A program made the translations under genes and the position numbers. Positions 1 through 7,778 of a DNA stretch of 64,000 nt are shown in pieces (positions within the stretch are counted from its first letter, which is position 1; each line of letters opens with the position of its first letter). The notes under the pieces are model-generated. The model worked only from the letters and a program-made list of their open reading frames with translations. It searched no databases and was not told where the DNA came from. The DNA comes from Sphingomonas sp. S1-29 (GTDB taxonomy: Bacteria > Pseudomonadota > Alphaproteobacteria > Sphingomonadales > Sphingomonadaceae), in assembly GCF_026167545.1 (NCBI RefSeq), contig NZ_CP110678.1, positions 2,291,501 through 2,355,500 of the forward strand, read 5' to 3'.

Positions 1-2
1 TG

Positions 3-1229
3 CGCGCGGTGGCGGGCGAGGCGACCGCGTTCGCGCAAGGCAACAGCCTGTCGGTCGATGCGATCCGCCGCGCCGCGCAGACGATGGCGCTGATCGATCC
101 GGCCACCCAGGCCAAGGCGCCGCCACCGCGCGGCAACAACCGCCACCTCTATACCGCCGCCGATCCGCTCGACGCGGTGCCCTTTGCCGACAAGGTAGCG
201 TTGTGCCAGGCGATCGACGCCGCGGCGCGCGCGCGTGATCCGCGAATCGTCCAGGCATCGGTCAGTCTGCTGGGGTCGTGGAGCGTGGTCGAGATCGTTC
301 GCCCCGATGGCTTTGTCGCGACCGATGTGCGGCCGCTGGTGCGGCTCAACATTTCGGTGGTGGTCGAGAAGAACGGCCGGCGCGAGACCGGCAGCTTCGG
401 CATCGGCGGGCGCGAGCTGTACGATCGGGTGATGCACCCCGACACCTGGAACCGCGCGATCGACAGCGCGCTGGCGCAGGCGCTGGTGAACCTCGAATCG
501 ATCGCCGCGCCGGCGGGCGAGATGCCGGTGCTGCTGGGGCCGGGCTGGTGCGGGATCCTGCTGCACGAGGCGATCGGCCACGGGCTCGAGGGCGATTTCA
601 ACCGCAAGGGTACGTCGGCGTTTTCGGGGCGGATCGGCGAGCGCGTCGCGGCGCCCGGCGTGACCGTGGTCGATGACGGGTCACTGGGCGAACGGCGAGG
701 GTCGCTGTCGATCGATGACGAGGGCACGCCGACGCAGGAGAATATCCTGATCGAGGACGGCATCCTGAAGGGCTATATCCACGACCGGCTGAACGCGCGG
801 CTGATGGGGGTCGCGCCGACGGGCAATGGCCGCCGCGAAAGCTTCGCGCATGCGCCGATGCCGCGGATGACCAACACCTTCATGCGCGGCGGGCGCGACG
901 ACCCCGCCGAGATGATGACGCGGGTGAAGCGCGGCATCTATGCCAAGAGCTTCGGCGGCGGGCAGGTCGACATCGTATCGGGTAAGTTCGTGTTCAGCTG
1001 CACCGAGGCGTATATGATCGAGGACGGCAAATTGGGCGCGCCGATCAAGGGCGCGACGCTGATCGGCGACGGTCCGAGCGTGCTGACGCGGGTGAGCGGG
1101 ATCGGCAACGACTTCGCGCTCGACGAGGGCGTCGGCATGTGCGGCAAGGGCGGGCAAAGCGTGCCCGCGGGCGTGGGGCAGCCGTCGCTGCTGGTCGATG
1201 CGCTGACGGTGGGCGGGACCGCGGTTTGA
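3..1229 (+). CDS. tldD: Metalloprotease TldD (5'-truncated by window)
   Basis: C-terminal about 408 residues of TldD, the zinc metalloprotease subunit that works with TldE/PmbA on unfolded or modified peptides in the cytosol. The reading frame is open to the left edge, so the true start lies outside; an internal GTG at 9 is not a credible start because family members are about 475 residues long. The HEAIGH sequence at 564-581 is the TldD HExxxH zinc site followed by the conserved GLEGDF. The C-terminal GMCGKGGQ and VGQP motifs are also typical. A toxin-antitoxin pair follows on the other strand. Identification is secure; activity of the pair depends on a TldE encoded elsewhere. Confidence 0.95.
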   Translation, partial: RAVAGEATAFAQGNSLSVDAIRRAAQTMALIDPATQAKAPPPRGNNRHLYTAADPLDAVPFADKVALCQAIDAAARARDPRIVQASVSLLGSWSVVEIVRPDGFVATDVRPLVRLNISVVVEKNGRRETGSFGIGGRELYDRVMHPDTWNRAIDSALAQALVNLESIAAPAGEMPVLLGPGWCGILLHEAIGHGLEGDFNRKGTSAFSGRIGERVAAPGVTVVDDGSLGERRGSLSIDDEGTPTQENILIEDGILKGYIHDRLNARLMGVAPTGNGRRESFAHAPMPRMTNTFMRGGRDDPAEMMTRVKRGIYAKSFGGGQVDIVSGKFVFSCTEAYMIEDGKLGAPIKGATLIGDGPSVLTRVSGIGNDFALDEGVGMCGKGGQSVPAGVGQPSLLVDALTVGGTAV

Positions 1230-1233
1230 GGGC

Positions 1234-1530
1234 TTAGTAGCCCGAGATCAACATATCGAGCGCGGCGATGACGACAAAATGCTCGTTTCCCAGCGATCCG
1301 ACCAAATTGGTAAGGTCGCGGGTTGGCATCGTTGCTGCGAACTGGGTGACCATCATGTGCGGCTCGCCAGCGATGTCAAATACCGGGTTCAACCGGGCAG
1401 CCGGTTTTGGCGCGTCCGCCAGCGGGACGAGCGGTACGATGAACCGCGTGGTGAGATAATCGAGTTCCTCGGACTGGCAATCCAAGACGCGCAGGCCGTC
1501 GCTCAGCTCGAAAACATCGAGACGCGCCAT
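1234..1530 (-). CDS. ccdB: CcdB-type toxin
   Basis: 98-residue protein of the CcdB family, whose plasmid member poisons DNA gyrase. The start MARLDVFEL, the stretch LDCQSEELDYLTTRFIVPL, the RLNPVF segment and the C-terminal ALDML helix match the chromosomal CcdB pattern. The open frame runs further upstream, but the ATG at 1530 overlaps the antitoxin stop codon by one base (TGATG), the normal translational coupling for such a pair. The C-terminus ends ISGY rather than the W-G-I of the F-plasmid toxin, so gyrase poisoning is not guaranteed. It is transcribed after ccdA and converges on tldD with only 4 bp between them. Family assignment is strong; toxicity is inferred. Confidence 0.85.
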   Translation of the reverse strand: MARLDVFELSDGLRVLDCQSEELDYLTTRFIVPLVPLADAPKPAARLNPVFDIAGEPHMMVTQFAATMPTRDLTNLVGSLGNEHFVVIAALDMLISGY

Positions 1531-1775
1531 CAGAACATGCGGTATTTCGCGAGCGGAAGCCCGTGCTTCTCGACCCATTCGTTCGAGGATTGCAGCGCCT
1601 CGAAGTTTTCCTCGACCCATCGCCGCTTGCGCTCGCTAGCGACCGATTGTTTCAGCGCGGTCTCGCATGCTTGTGACAGGTTGATGCCGAGCGCTCTCGC
1701 GTCGGCAAGCACCAGCTCGTCGATCGAAAGATTGACCGGCTTTCGCTTGCCAGTTGCGATGCGCTCATGTTTCAT
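1530..1775 (-). CDS. ccdA: CcdA-type antitoxin
   Basis: 81-residue antitoxin of the CcdA family. The N-terminal KRKPVNLSIDELVLADARALG segment resembles a ribbon-helix-helix DNA-binding domain. The C-terminal part, WVEENFEALQSSNEWVEKHG followed by LPLAKYR, is the disordered toxin-wrapping region with the W-x(3)-N-x(2)-A-x(3)-N-x(2)-V-E-x-x-G pattern of this family. The start MKHERIA at 1775 is preferred over longer in-frame starts because homologous domains begin there. It lies first in a two-gene operon with ccdB and diverges from a DUF2007 gene 51 bp away, so autoregulation of this short divergent promoter is likely. No strong Shine-Dalgarno sequence is visible. Confidence 0.85.
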   Translation of the reverse strand: MKHERIATGKRKPVNLSIDELVLADARALGINLSQACETALKQSVASERKRRWVEENFEALQSSNEWVEKHGLPLAKYRMF

Positions 1776-1826
1776 GCGCATAAGATATGCGTGATTTCTA
1801 TATCGGTCAATCGTAGGGAATAGTTC

Positions 1827-2042
1827 ATGGCACTTGCCGAAGTTGGACGCTTCAACCGGATCGAAGCGCATATCCTGATCGGGCGGCTCGAATCGGAAGG
1901 CATTCCCGCCATCAGCTTCGACGGCGAGATGAGTCTAGGCGAGGGAAGCGCGCTCCTAATTCCGGTGCGGGTGATGGTCGACGAGGACGACCTGGCCGAA
2001 GCGCGGGCAATCGTCGCCGCGGCGCAGGCGAGTTTCGACTGA
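1827..2042 (+). CDS. DUF2007 small protein
   Basis: 71-residue protein of the DUF2007 (putative signal transducing protein) type. It shows the pattern EVGRFNRIEAHILIGRLESEGIPA near the N-terminus, an acidic middle and a C-terminal VMVDEDDLAEARAIV segment. This resembles a ferredoxin-like fold in which the loop after the first helix carries residue changes between paralogues. The molecular function of the family is not established. It diverges from the ccdAB operon and is followed by a gap of 86 bp before a second small reading frame. Codon use is typical of the surrounding genes. Confidence 0.8.
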   Translation: MALAEVGRFNRIEAHILIGRLESEGIPAISFDGEMSLGEGSALLIPVRVMVDEDDLAEARAIVAAAQASFD

Positions 2043-2128
2043 ATCGGCTTTGCGATAGAGCGTTGCAACATGCGCTTCACGTTGCGCGTTCATAAGACCG
2101 GGTGGAGAGGCCCCGGAGTAAATAGAAA

Positions 2129-2314
2129 ATGCGTACCATGGTTCATCCGATCCTGGTCGCGTGCGTTCGCGATGCGACCGTGCCCGACCGCGACGCGCTT
2201 GCCGCGTTCGCTGCGATCCTTGCCAAAGATGTCGAATGCGGCGGTGCTGCCGCCGACCGCCCGATCATGGCATGGGCGCGCTGCGCGCTCGAGGGATCGC
2301 CCAAGCGCCGCTGA
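2129..2314 (+). CDS. Small hypothetical protein
   Basis: 61-residue reading frame that I do not recognise. The codons have the G/C third-position bias of neighbouring genes, and a GGAG sits at 2114-2117, about 11 bases before the ATG, so it is probably translated. The sequence is mixed, with an Ala/Asp-rich helix (DRDALAAFAAILAKDV) and two or three cysteines, and has no signal peptide or membrane segment. A perfect 8-bp inverted repeat lies just at its stop codon and may end its transcript. It stands alone between DUF2007 and glnK; no function can be assigned. Confidence 0.5.
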   Translation: MRTMVHPILVACVRDATVPDRDALAAFAAILAKDVECGGAAADRPIMAWARCALEGSPKRR

Positions 2315-2337
2315 ACTGCCTTAAAAAGCGGCAGTTC
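2313..2337 (+). terminator. Hairpin after small gene
   Basis: Perfect inverted repeat GAACTGCC / GGCAGTTC with a 9-base A-rich loop, starting inside the stop codon of the preceding small gene. Only TTC follows, so it is a weak intrinsic terminator at best. It could also act as an mRNA end stabiliser. It separates that gene from the sigma-54 promoter of glnK. Confidence 0.45.
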
Positions 2338-2383
2338 TTCGCAACTGCACAAATATTTACCCGCCCGTAACGATTAACGCCGC

Positions 2384-2409
2384 CGAACCGCGCGCTTTGG
2401 CGCGGTTCG
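2384..2409. repeat. Inverted repeat upstream of glnK promoter
   Basis: Perfect 9-bp inverted repeat CGAACCGCG / CGCGGTTCG with an 8-base spacer, ending five bases before the -24 element of the glnK promoter. It does not match the NtrC site consensus I know, and it lies much closer to the promoter than NtrC enhancers usually do. It may be an accessory operator or the base of a terminator for upstream transcription. Confidence 0.4.
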
Positions 2410-2414
2410 CGGAT

Positions 2415-2429
2415 TGGCACGCGGCTTGC
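2415..2429 (+). promoter_or_regulatory. Sigma-54 (RpoN) promoter of glnK-amtB
   Basis: TGGCACG, four bases, TTGC: an exact match to the -24/-12 consensus of sigma-54 promoters, with GG at 2416-2417 and GC at 2428-2429. Transcription should start near 2441, about 23 bases before the glnK ATG. Such promoters need an NtrC-type activator, which fits nitrogen-limited expression of a PII protein and ammonium channel. No clear NtrC enhancer was found in the short space upstream. Confidence 0.85.
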
Positions 2430-2463
2430 GAAGCAGTCCTCGGGAAACAGCCGAGGGGGCGAC

Positions 2464-2802
2464 ATGAAGCTAATCATCGCCATCATCAAACCGTTCAAGC
2501 TCGACGAGGTCCGCGAAGCGCTCACCGAAGTCGGCGTCACGGGGATGACGGTCAGCGAGGTCAAGGGTTTCGGCCGGCAAAAGGGCCAGACCGAAATCTA
2601 TCGCGGGGCCGAATACAGCACGAACATGGTGCCCAAGATCAAGATCGAGGTCGTGTGCGACACCGGGCTTGCGCCGCGCGTGGTCGAGGCGGTGCAGGCC
2701 GCGGCGAACACCGGCGCGATCGGCGATGGCAAGATCTTCGTGCTCGATGTCGGCCAGGCGGTGCGGATCCGCACCGGCGAAACCGACGTGACCGCGCTGT
2801 GA
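2464..2802 (+). CDS. glnK: Nitrogen regulatory protein P-II (GlnK)
   Basis: 112-residue PII signalling protein, the usual family length. It begins MKLIIAIIKPFKL, and Tyr51 in the T-loop (RGAEYSTNMVPK) is the uridylylation site. The C-terminal DGKIFVLDVGQAVRIRTGE segment binds ATP/ADP and 2-oxoglutarate. It senses carbon/nitrogen status and blocks the AmtB channel when deuridylated. Adjacency to amtB and a sigma-54 promoter favour GlnK over GlnB. A GAGGGGG Shine-Dalgarno precedes the ATG; it is the 3' side of a small hairpin, CCTCGG / CCGAGG at 2438-2456, near the predicted transcript start. It is co-transcribed with amtB 11 bp downstream. Confidence 0.95.
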   Translation: MKLIIAIIKPFKLDEVREALTEVGVTGMTVSEVKGFGRQKGQTEIYRGAEYSTNMVPKIKIEVVCDTGLAPRVVEAVQAAANTGAIGDGKIFVLDVGQAVRIRTGETDVTAL

Positions 2803-2813
2803 AGGGGGCTGTG

Positions 2814-4250
2814 ATGGGGGATGGGATGAAGCGATTGACGATGCCACTGGCAGCCGCCGGGGCAGGCCTGTTTGCGGCGATGCCCGCCTGGGCACAGGAA
2901 GCAGCCGAGGCGGCACCCGCGGCGTTCGTGCCGACCGCCGAAATGGTCAACAAGGGCGACGTCGCCTGGATGCTGATCTCCTCGGCACTCGTATTGATGA
3001 TGTCGGTGCCGGCGCTTGCGCTGTTCTATGGCGGCCTGGTGCGTACCAAGAACATGCTGTCGGTGCTGATGCAGGTGCTGACGATCGTCTGCGTCGCCGC
3101 GCTCGTGTGGTTCTGCTGGGGCTATTCGATCGCCTTCACCTCGACCGGCACGCCCTTCCCCAAGCTGTTCGGCGGACTGGACAAGGCGTTTCTGGCGGGC
3201 GTGTCGCCCTCGACCTTCGCCGCTACCTTTTCCAACGGCGTCTATCTGCCCGAATATGTGTTCGTGATCTTCCAGATGACGTTCGCTTGCATCACCCCGG
3301 CGCTGATCGTCGGCGCGTTCGCCGAGCGGGTGAAGTTCACGCCGCTGATCATCTTCACGGTGTTGTGGCTGACGCTCGCCTATTTCCCGATCGCGCACAT
3401 GGTCTGGTACTTCGCCGGCCCGGACTTCCTGCACGCCGCGCCCGATGATTCGGGGCTGTTGTGGGGCTGGGGCGCGCTCGACTTTGCCGGTGGCACCGTG
3501 GTGCACATCAATGCGGGCATCGCCGGTCTGGTCGGCTGCCTGGTGATGGGGCCGCGGATCGGCTTCAAGAGCGAGCCGATGCCGCCGCACAGCCTGGTGA
3601 TGACCATGATCGGTGCGTCGCTGCTGTGGATCGGTTGGTTCGGATTCAACGCCGGATCGGGGCTGGAAGCCAATGCGTTCGGCGCGCTGGCGTTCATCAA
3701 CACCTTTACCGCGACGGCGGCGGCGGGCGTGACCTGGGCGGTGATCGAGCAGTTCGTCCACAAGAAGCCGTCGCTGCTGGGCGCCGCTTCGGGCGTCGTC
3801 GCCGGGCTGGTGGCGATCACCCCGGCGGCGGGCTTCGCCCATCCGGGCACCGCGATCATCCTGGGCGCGGTCGCATCGGCGATCTGCTTCGTGTTCGTGA
3901 CCAAGGTGAAGAACGCGCTCAACTATGACGACACGCTCGACGTGTTCGGCATCCACTGCGTCGGTGGCATCGTCGGCGCGATCGGCACCGGGATCGTCGC
4001 CGACCCCGCGCTGGGGGGCCAGGGCTGGATCGATTACACCGCGCCCGTCGCCAAGGCCGGCGAATATGTCATGAGCGCGCAGGTGATCACCCAGCTCTGG
4101 GCGGTCGGCACCACCGTGCTGTGGACGGGCATCGTCTCGGCGGTGCTGTTCCTGGGGCTGAAATACACCATGGGCTTGCGTCCCTCGGCCGACGTCGAAG
4201 TCGAGGGTCTCGACATCAACGAACATGGCGAGCGCGCCTATAATTACTGA
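2814..4250 (+). CDS. amtB: Ammonium transporter AmtB
   Basis: 478-residue ammonium channel of the inner membrane. A cleavable signal peptide (MKRLTMPLAAAGAGLF..., ending AWAQ) is followed by about eleven membrane helices. The channel signature is clear: FYGGLVRTKNML in the first helices, DFAGGTVVHINAG with the first pore histidine, and DVFGIHCVGGIVGAIGTG with the second. The ATG at 2814 has GAAGGGGG at 2801-2808; an alternative ATG at 2826 gives a cleaner signal peptide. The open frame extends upstream through glnK in another phase, which is not coding. It is the second gene of the RpoN-controlled operon and is ended by a strong terminator. Confidence 0.95.
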   Translation: MGDGMKRLTMPLAAAGAGLFAAMPAWAQEAAEAAPAAFVPTAEMVNKGDVAWMLISSALVLMMSVPALALFYGGLVRTKNMLSVLMQVLTIVCVAALVWFCWGYSIAFTSTGTPFPKLFGGLDKAFLAGVSPSTFAATFSNGVYLPEYVFVIFQMTFACITPALIVGAFAERVKFTPLIIFTVLWLTLAYFPIAHMVWYFAGPDFLHAAPDDSGLLWGWGALDFAGGTVVHINAGIAGLVGCLVMGPRIGFKSEPMPPHSLVMTMIGASLLWIGWFGFNAGSGLEANAFGALAFINTFTATAAAGVTWAVIEQFVHKKPSLLGAASGVVAGLVAITPAAGFAHPGTAIILGAVASAICFVFVTKVKNALNYDDTLDVFGIHCVGGIVGAIGTGIVADPALGGQGWIDYTAPVAKAGEYVMSAQVITQLWAVGTTVLWTGIVSAVLFLGLKYTMGLRPSADVEVEGLDINEHGERAYNY

Positions 4251-4323
4251 GTTTTCATGAGCTTCGGGATCGGCGCCAATCCCCCGCCGATCCCGTCACG
4301 GGGTTCCTCCTGCGGACGCCTTA

Positions 4324-4354
4324 GGCCGGTGTGGCAACACACCGGCCATTTTTT
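4324..4354 (+). terminator. Rho-independent terminator of glnK-amtB
   Basis: Perfect 10-bp stem GGCCGGTGTG / CACACCGGCC with a GCAA tetraloop, followed by A and six T residues. This is the best intrinsic terminator in the window and closes the glnK-amtB transcript. The opposite strand has no T tract, so it should act in the plus direction only. Confidence 0.9.
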
Positions 4355-4371
4355 GTGCGCAGGCGGGGTGG

Positions 4372-4803
4372 TCAGCCGCGGCCCGATAGCGCGTCGAGCA
4401 AAGGGCGCAGGCCCGACAGGTCATAGCCGGCTTGCGCGGCCTTGGCGGTGAGGTCGGCGGGGTCGCCGCCGGACTTGGCAGCGGCGAGCGCCCATAGGTT
4501 GCACGAGCGCGTGCCCGAGCGGCAATAGGCGACCAGCGGGCCATCGGCGGCGGCGATCGCCTGCGCCATCGCGTCGATCTGCGGATGACTGAAACCCGCA
4601 TGGGTGATCGGGATCGCGGTATAGGCAAGACCCGCGGCGGTGGCGGCGGCGTGCATCTCGGCGTCGTTCGGCTGGCCGGGTTCCTCGTCATCGGGGCGGT
4701 TGTTGACCACCGCGACGAAGCCCTGCGCGGCGAGCGCGGCGATGTCGTCGGGGGTGATTTGCGGGGCGACCGCGATGCTGTCGTCGATGTGGCGCAGGTG
4801 CAT
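4372..4803 (-). CDS. DUF442/TIGR01244 phosphatase-like protein
   Basis: 143-residue protein of the TIGR01244 family (the phosphatase-like domain found next to beta-lactamase-type hydrolases such as Blh). The N-terminal IDDSIAVAPQITPDDIAALAAQGF segment and the VAYCRSGTRSCNLWAL loop, with the C-x(5)-R/S signature of tyrosine-phosphatase or rhodanese-like folds, support this. Physiological substrate is unknown; relatives are linked to sulfide or biofilm functions. The ATG at 4803 is preceded by AAGGAC at a good distance and is preferred over an upstream in-frame ATG at 4848. It lies downstream of recQ but is separated from it by a 160-bp repeat-filled gap, so probably has its own promoter. Confidence 0.85.
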   Translation of the reverse strand: MHLRHIDDSIAVAPQITPDDIAALAAQGFVAVVNNRPDDEEPGQPNDAEMHAAATAAGLAYTAIPITHAGFSHPQIDAMAQAIAAADGPLVAYCRSGTRSCNLWALAAAKSGGDPADLTAKAAQAGYDLSGLRPLLDALSGRG

Positions 4804-4839
4804 GGGGTGTCCTTCGGCTGTTGCTGAGCGCCTTCTATT

Positions 4840-4962
4840 CCTCCCCATCGCAGATGGGGAGGGGGAGCGCGAAGCGGTGGCGGGAGCTTCGCACCGTCGA
4901 GCCGCTCGCTTCCTCCCCCTCCACCATGCTTCGCATGGTCCCCCTCCCCCTGGCGGGGGAGG
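4840..4962. repeat. Cluster of palindromic repeats
   Basis: The intergenic space between recQ and the DUF442 gene is filled by three perfect hairpins: CCTCCCCATC / GATGGGGAGG (4840-4862), ACCATGC / GCATGGT (4923-4939) and CCTCCCCC / GGGGGAGG (4943-4962). The last ends right at the recQ stop codon. This looks like a REP/BIME-type interspersed element that also serves as the recQ transcript end. It contains no gene. Confidence 0.7.
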
Positions 4963-4963
4963 A

Positions 4964-6736
4964 TTAGTGGTCTTTGATTACTGCGAGGAACGCTTGGCCG
5001 TAGGCGTCGAGCTTCTTCGATCCGACCCCCGCCACCCGGCCGAGCGCGGCCAAAGTCGCGGGGCGGTTGCTCGCCATTTCGCGCAGCACCGAATCGTGGA
5101 AGATCACATAGGGCGGCACCTGCGCCGCCTGTGCGAGCTCGCGGCGTTTCACGCGCAGCGCCTCGAACAGCGGATCGCCGACCGGGTTGGCTTCGCTGCC
5201 GCCCGATGCGTCGCCGCGGCGGCGGCGTTCGCGCTTGGGGGGGACGATCATCGACAGCGTCGCTTCGCCCTTGAGCAGCGCGCGCGCGCCGGGGCCGAAT
5301 TCCAACCCGCCATGCGCGTTGGCGCGCAGCGCATCGCGCAGCAGCAGCGCGCGCGCGACGGGCTTGAGCAACGCCGCCTCCTCGCCCTCGACGATCCCCC
5401 AGACCGAGAGATTCTCGTGCCCGTTGGTCATGCTGCGCTCGGTCGACTGGCCGAGCAGCACCTGTTCGACATAGCCGGTGCCGAACATCTGGCCGGTACG
5501 AAACACCGCCGAGAGGAATTTGCGCGCTACCTCGGTCGCATCGGTGGCGGCGGGCGGGTTGAGGCAGTTGTCGCAATTGCCGCATTTGTCGGCCGGGTTC
5601 TCGCCGAAATGGCGAAGCAGGATCGCGCGGCGGCAGCCTGCGGTTTCGACCAATGCCCCCAGCGCGTTGAGGCGGACTCGCTCGCCCTGCTGACGCGCAG
5701 GCTCGACCTCGCCGATCCGCTGGCGCGCCTTGGCGAAATCGTCGGCACCCCAGAACAGATGCGCGACCGCCGGATCGCCGTCGCGCCCGGCGCGCCCGGT
5801 TTCCTGATAATAGCCCTCGATCGACTTGGGCAGCCCGGCATGCGCGACGAAGCGGACATCGGGCTTGTCGATCCCCATCCCGAACGCAACGGTCGCACAC
5901 ATTACCATGTCTTCGGATGCGACGAAGGCGGCCTGGTTGGCGCGGCGGATCGCCGGGTCCAGCCCGGCATGATAGGCCCGCACTGGGCGGCCAGTCTTTT
6001 GCAGCGATTCGGCCAGGCGTTCGGTGCCCGCGCGCGACTGGACATAGACGATGCCCGCCCCCGGATTATCGGCGACGACATCGGCGATCTGCTGCGTCGT
6101 GCTGGCGCGCGGGGCGATGTGGTAGCGGATATTGGGGCGATCGAAGCCCGCGACGATCATCCCGTCCTGCGGGATGCCAAGCTGTTCGAGGATGTCGGCG
6201 CGGGTATGTGCATCGGCGGTGGCGGTGAGTGCGAGCCGCGGCACTTGCGGGAAGCGATCGAGCAGCGGGCGCAGCAGACGGTAATCGGGGCGGAAGTCAT
6301 GCCCCCATTCGCTGACGCAATGCGCTTCGTCGATCGCGAACAGGCTGAGCGGCGCTTGGCCCAGCAGGTTGCGAAAGCCTTCGGACGAGGCGCGCTCGGG
6401 GGCGACATAGAGCAGGTCGAGCGCGCCGGCGCGGAAGCGCGCGATCGTCTCTTCACGGTTATCATCGGCGGACGTGAGCGTCGCGGCGCGGATGCCGACG
6501 GCCTCGGCGGCGCGCAGCTGATCGTGCATCAGCGCGATCAGCGGCGAGACGACCAGGCAGGTGCCGTCGAGCATCACGCTCGGCAGCTGGTACGTCAACG
6601 ACTTGCCCGCCCCCGTCGGCATGACCGCGAGCGTCCGCTCGCCCGCGAGCACGCGCGCGACGACATCGGCCTGGACGCCGCGAAACGCGGGGAAGCCGAA
6701 GGTGGTGCGGAGGGCGTCGAGGACGGCGGGCGGCAT
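4964..6736 (-). CDS. recQ: ATP-dependent DNA helicase RecQ
   Basis: 590-residue RecQ helicase, 3'-5' unwinding of recombination intermediates and stalled forks. Visible in order: aromatic/Gln motif FRGVQ (Gln22), Walker A PTGAGKS (residues 40-46), DEAH box followed by CVSEWGHDFRPDY, motif V/VI region QETGRAGRDGDP, the RecQ zinc-binding segment with CRRAILLRHFG and CGNCDNC, the winged-helix RQC region, and a C-terminal HRDC domain (LFEALRVKRRELAQ... to the end). The ATG at 6736 begins MPPAVLDAL; the frame is open further upstream but that part overlaps the hydrolase gene in the wrong phase. It is downstream of the hydrolase gene with a 77-bp gap. Confidence 0.95.
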   Translation of the reverse strand: MPPAVLDALRTTFGFPAFRGVQADVVARVLAGERTLAVMPTGAGKSLTYQLPSVMLDGTCLVVSPLIALMHDQLRAAEAVGIRAATLTSADDNREETIARFRAGALDLLYVAPERASSEGFRNLLGQAPLSLFAIDEAHCVSEWGHDFRPDYRLLRPLLDRFPQVPRLALTATADAHTRADILEQLGIPQDGMIVAGFDRPNIRYHIAPRASTTQQIADVVADNPGAGIVYVQSRAGTERLAESLQKTGRPVRAYHAGLDPAIRRANQAAFVASEDMVMCATVAFGMGIDKPDVRFVAHAGLPKSIEGYYQETGRAGRDGDPAVAHLFWGADDFAKARQRIGEVEPARQQGERVRLNALGALVETAGCRRAILLRHFGENPADKCGNCDNCLNPPAATDATEVARKFLSAVFRTGQMFGTGYVEQVLLGQSTERSMTNGHENLSVWGIVEGEEAALLKPVARALLLRDALRANAHGGLEFGPGARALLKGEATLSMIVPPKRERRRRGDASGGSEANPVGDPLFEALRVKRRELAQAAQVPPYVIFHDSVLREMASNRPATLAALGRVAGVGSKKLDAYGQAFLAVIKDH

Positions 6737-6813
6737 TGCCGCATCTATCGGCGGTGGGGGCGCCGGGGGCAAGGGTGCGTTTCCCCCCTCCGGCCTGTGC
6801 GAGGGGGACTGGC

Positions 6814-7767
6814 CTAGCGCGACCGTGCGTGCGCCGCGCGGAGGAAGGCGATGGTGGCCTGCGGGTGGACCAGCGGCAGCATGTGGCCGCCTTTGATCTG
6901 TTCGAGATGCGCGCCGGGGATGATCGCGGCGGTGGCTTCGCCCTGCAACGCGGGGTCGAGGATATTGTCGCCACGCCCATAGAGGATCGAGACCGGGAGC
7001 GTGAGTGCGGCATAGCGCGGCGCGAGCGACGCCATGTTGGCACCCGCGGCGCGCAGATCGGCCGAGGCGGCGCGGAAGGTCGCTGGGCGTAGCGACAGCG
7101 CGCCGCCGCCGCGGACGGGGAAATCGGCGGGGACCGGATCGGGGGCGAAGACCGCGCGTGCGGCGGCGGGGCCGTTGAGGATGCCCATCGGCACCGCCAG
7201 CGTCCACGACAGCAGTTCGCGGACCCCCGGGGGCGCCATCAGCCCAGCGAATACCGGCGGTACCTGGTCCATCGGCTGGGTGAGCGGCGCGATGAGCGCG
7301 AGGCCGGCGAAGCGGTCGGGCCGGGCAAGCCCCGCCGCCAACGCGACCGCGCCGCCGAGCGAATGGCCGACCAGCAAGGGATTCTCCAGCCCGAGCGCGT
7401 CGGCGAATGCGACCATGATCGTGGCTTGCTCGACGATATCAGGCTTGGGGTTGCCGCGCGCGACCGAATAGCCCGAGCCGGGGCGATCGACCGCGATGAC
7501 GCGGAAGTCCTTCGCGAGTTCATCGACGATCGCGTAGGTGAAGTGGCGCAGATTGCCGAGCAGGCCGTGGACCAGCAGCAGCACCGGCCCCGATCCGCGA
7601 TCGACATAATGCAGCCGCGCGCCCTCGACCTCGATGAAGCTGCCCTCGGGCGGTACCATCCGCTCGGCCGATCGCGCGGCGAGTGCCGACCACAAGGCCA
7701 GCCCGCCACCGACCGCGCCCGCCGCGGCGACCGATCCGCCGATCCAATTGGCGTGTTTGGGTTCCAT
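6814..7767 (-). CDS. Alpha/beta hydrolase
   Basis: 317-residue alpha/beta hydrolase with an N-terminal hydrophobic segment (GGSVAAAGAVGGGLALWSAL) that probably anchors it in the membrane. The oxyanion HG motif (VHGLLGN), the nucleophile elbow GHSLGG and the C-terminal GGHMLPLVHP with the catalytic histidine are present. An aspartate in YGRGDNILDP can complete the triad. Substrate cannot be told from sequence; lipase/esterase or haloperoxidase-like enzymes share this pattern. The ATG at 7767 has an AGGAG Shine-Dalgarno overlapping the end of the ABC exporter gene 11 bp upstream, so the two are co-transcribed. Confidence 0.85.
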   Translation of the reverse strand: MEPKHANWIGGSVAAAGAVGGGLALWSALAARSAERMVPPEGSFIEVEGARLHYVDRGSGPVLLLVHGLLGNLRHFTYAIVDELAKDFRVIAVDRPGSGYSVARGNPKPDIVEQATIMVAFADALGLENPLLVGHSLGGAVALAAGLARPDRFAGLALIAPLTQPMDQVPPVFAGLMAPPGVRELLSWTLAVPMGILNGPAAARAVFAPDPVPADFPVRGGGALSLRPATFRAASADLRAAGANMASLAPRYAALTLPVSILYGRGDNILDPALQGEATAAIIPGAHLEQIKGGHMLPLVHPQATIAFLRAAHARSR

Positions 7768-7778
7768 CGTCTCTCTCC

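Noticed and set aside
1380..1410. A GGGTTCAACCGGGC sequence resembling a tRNA T-arm
   Set aside because: It is within ccdB coding sequence and no acceptor stem or anticodon arm can be built around it.
2397..2813. N-terminal extension of AmtB reading through glnK
   Set aside because: The open frame is in the wrong phase over glnK. A signal peptide and ribosome site at 2814 mark the real start.
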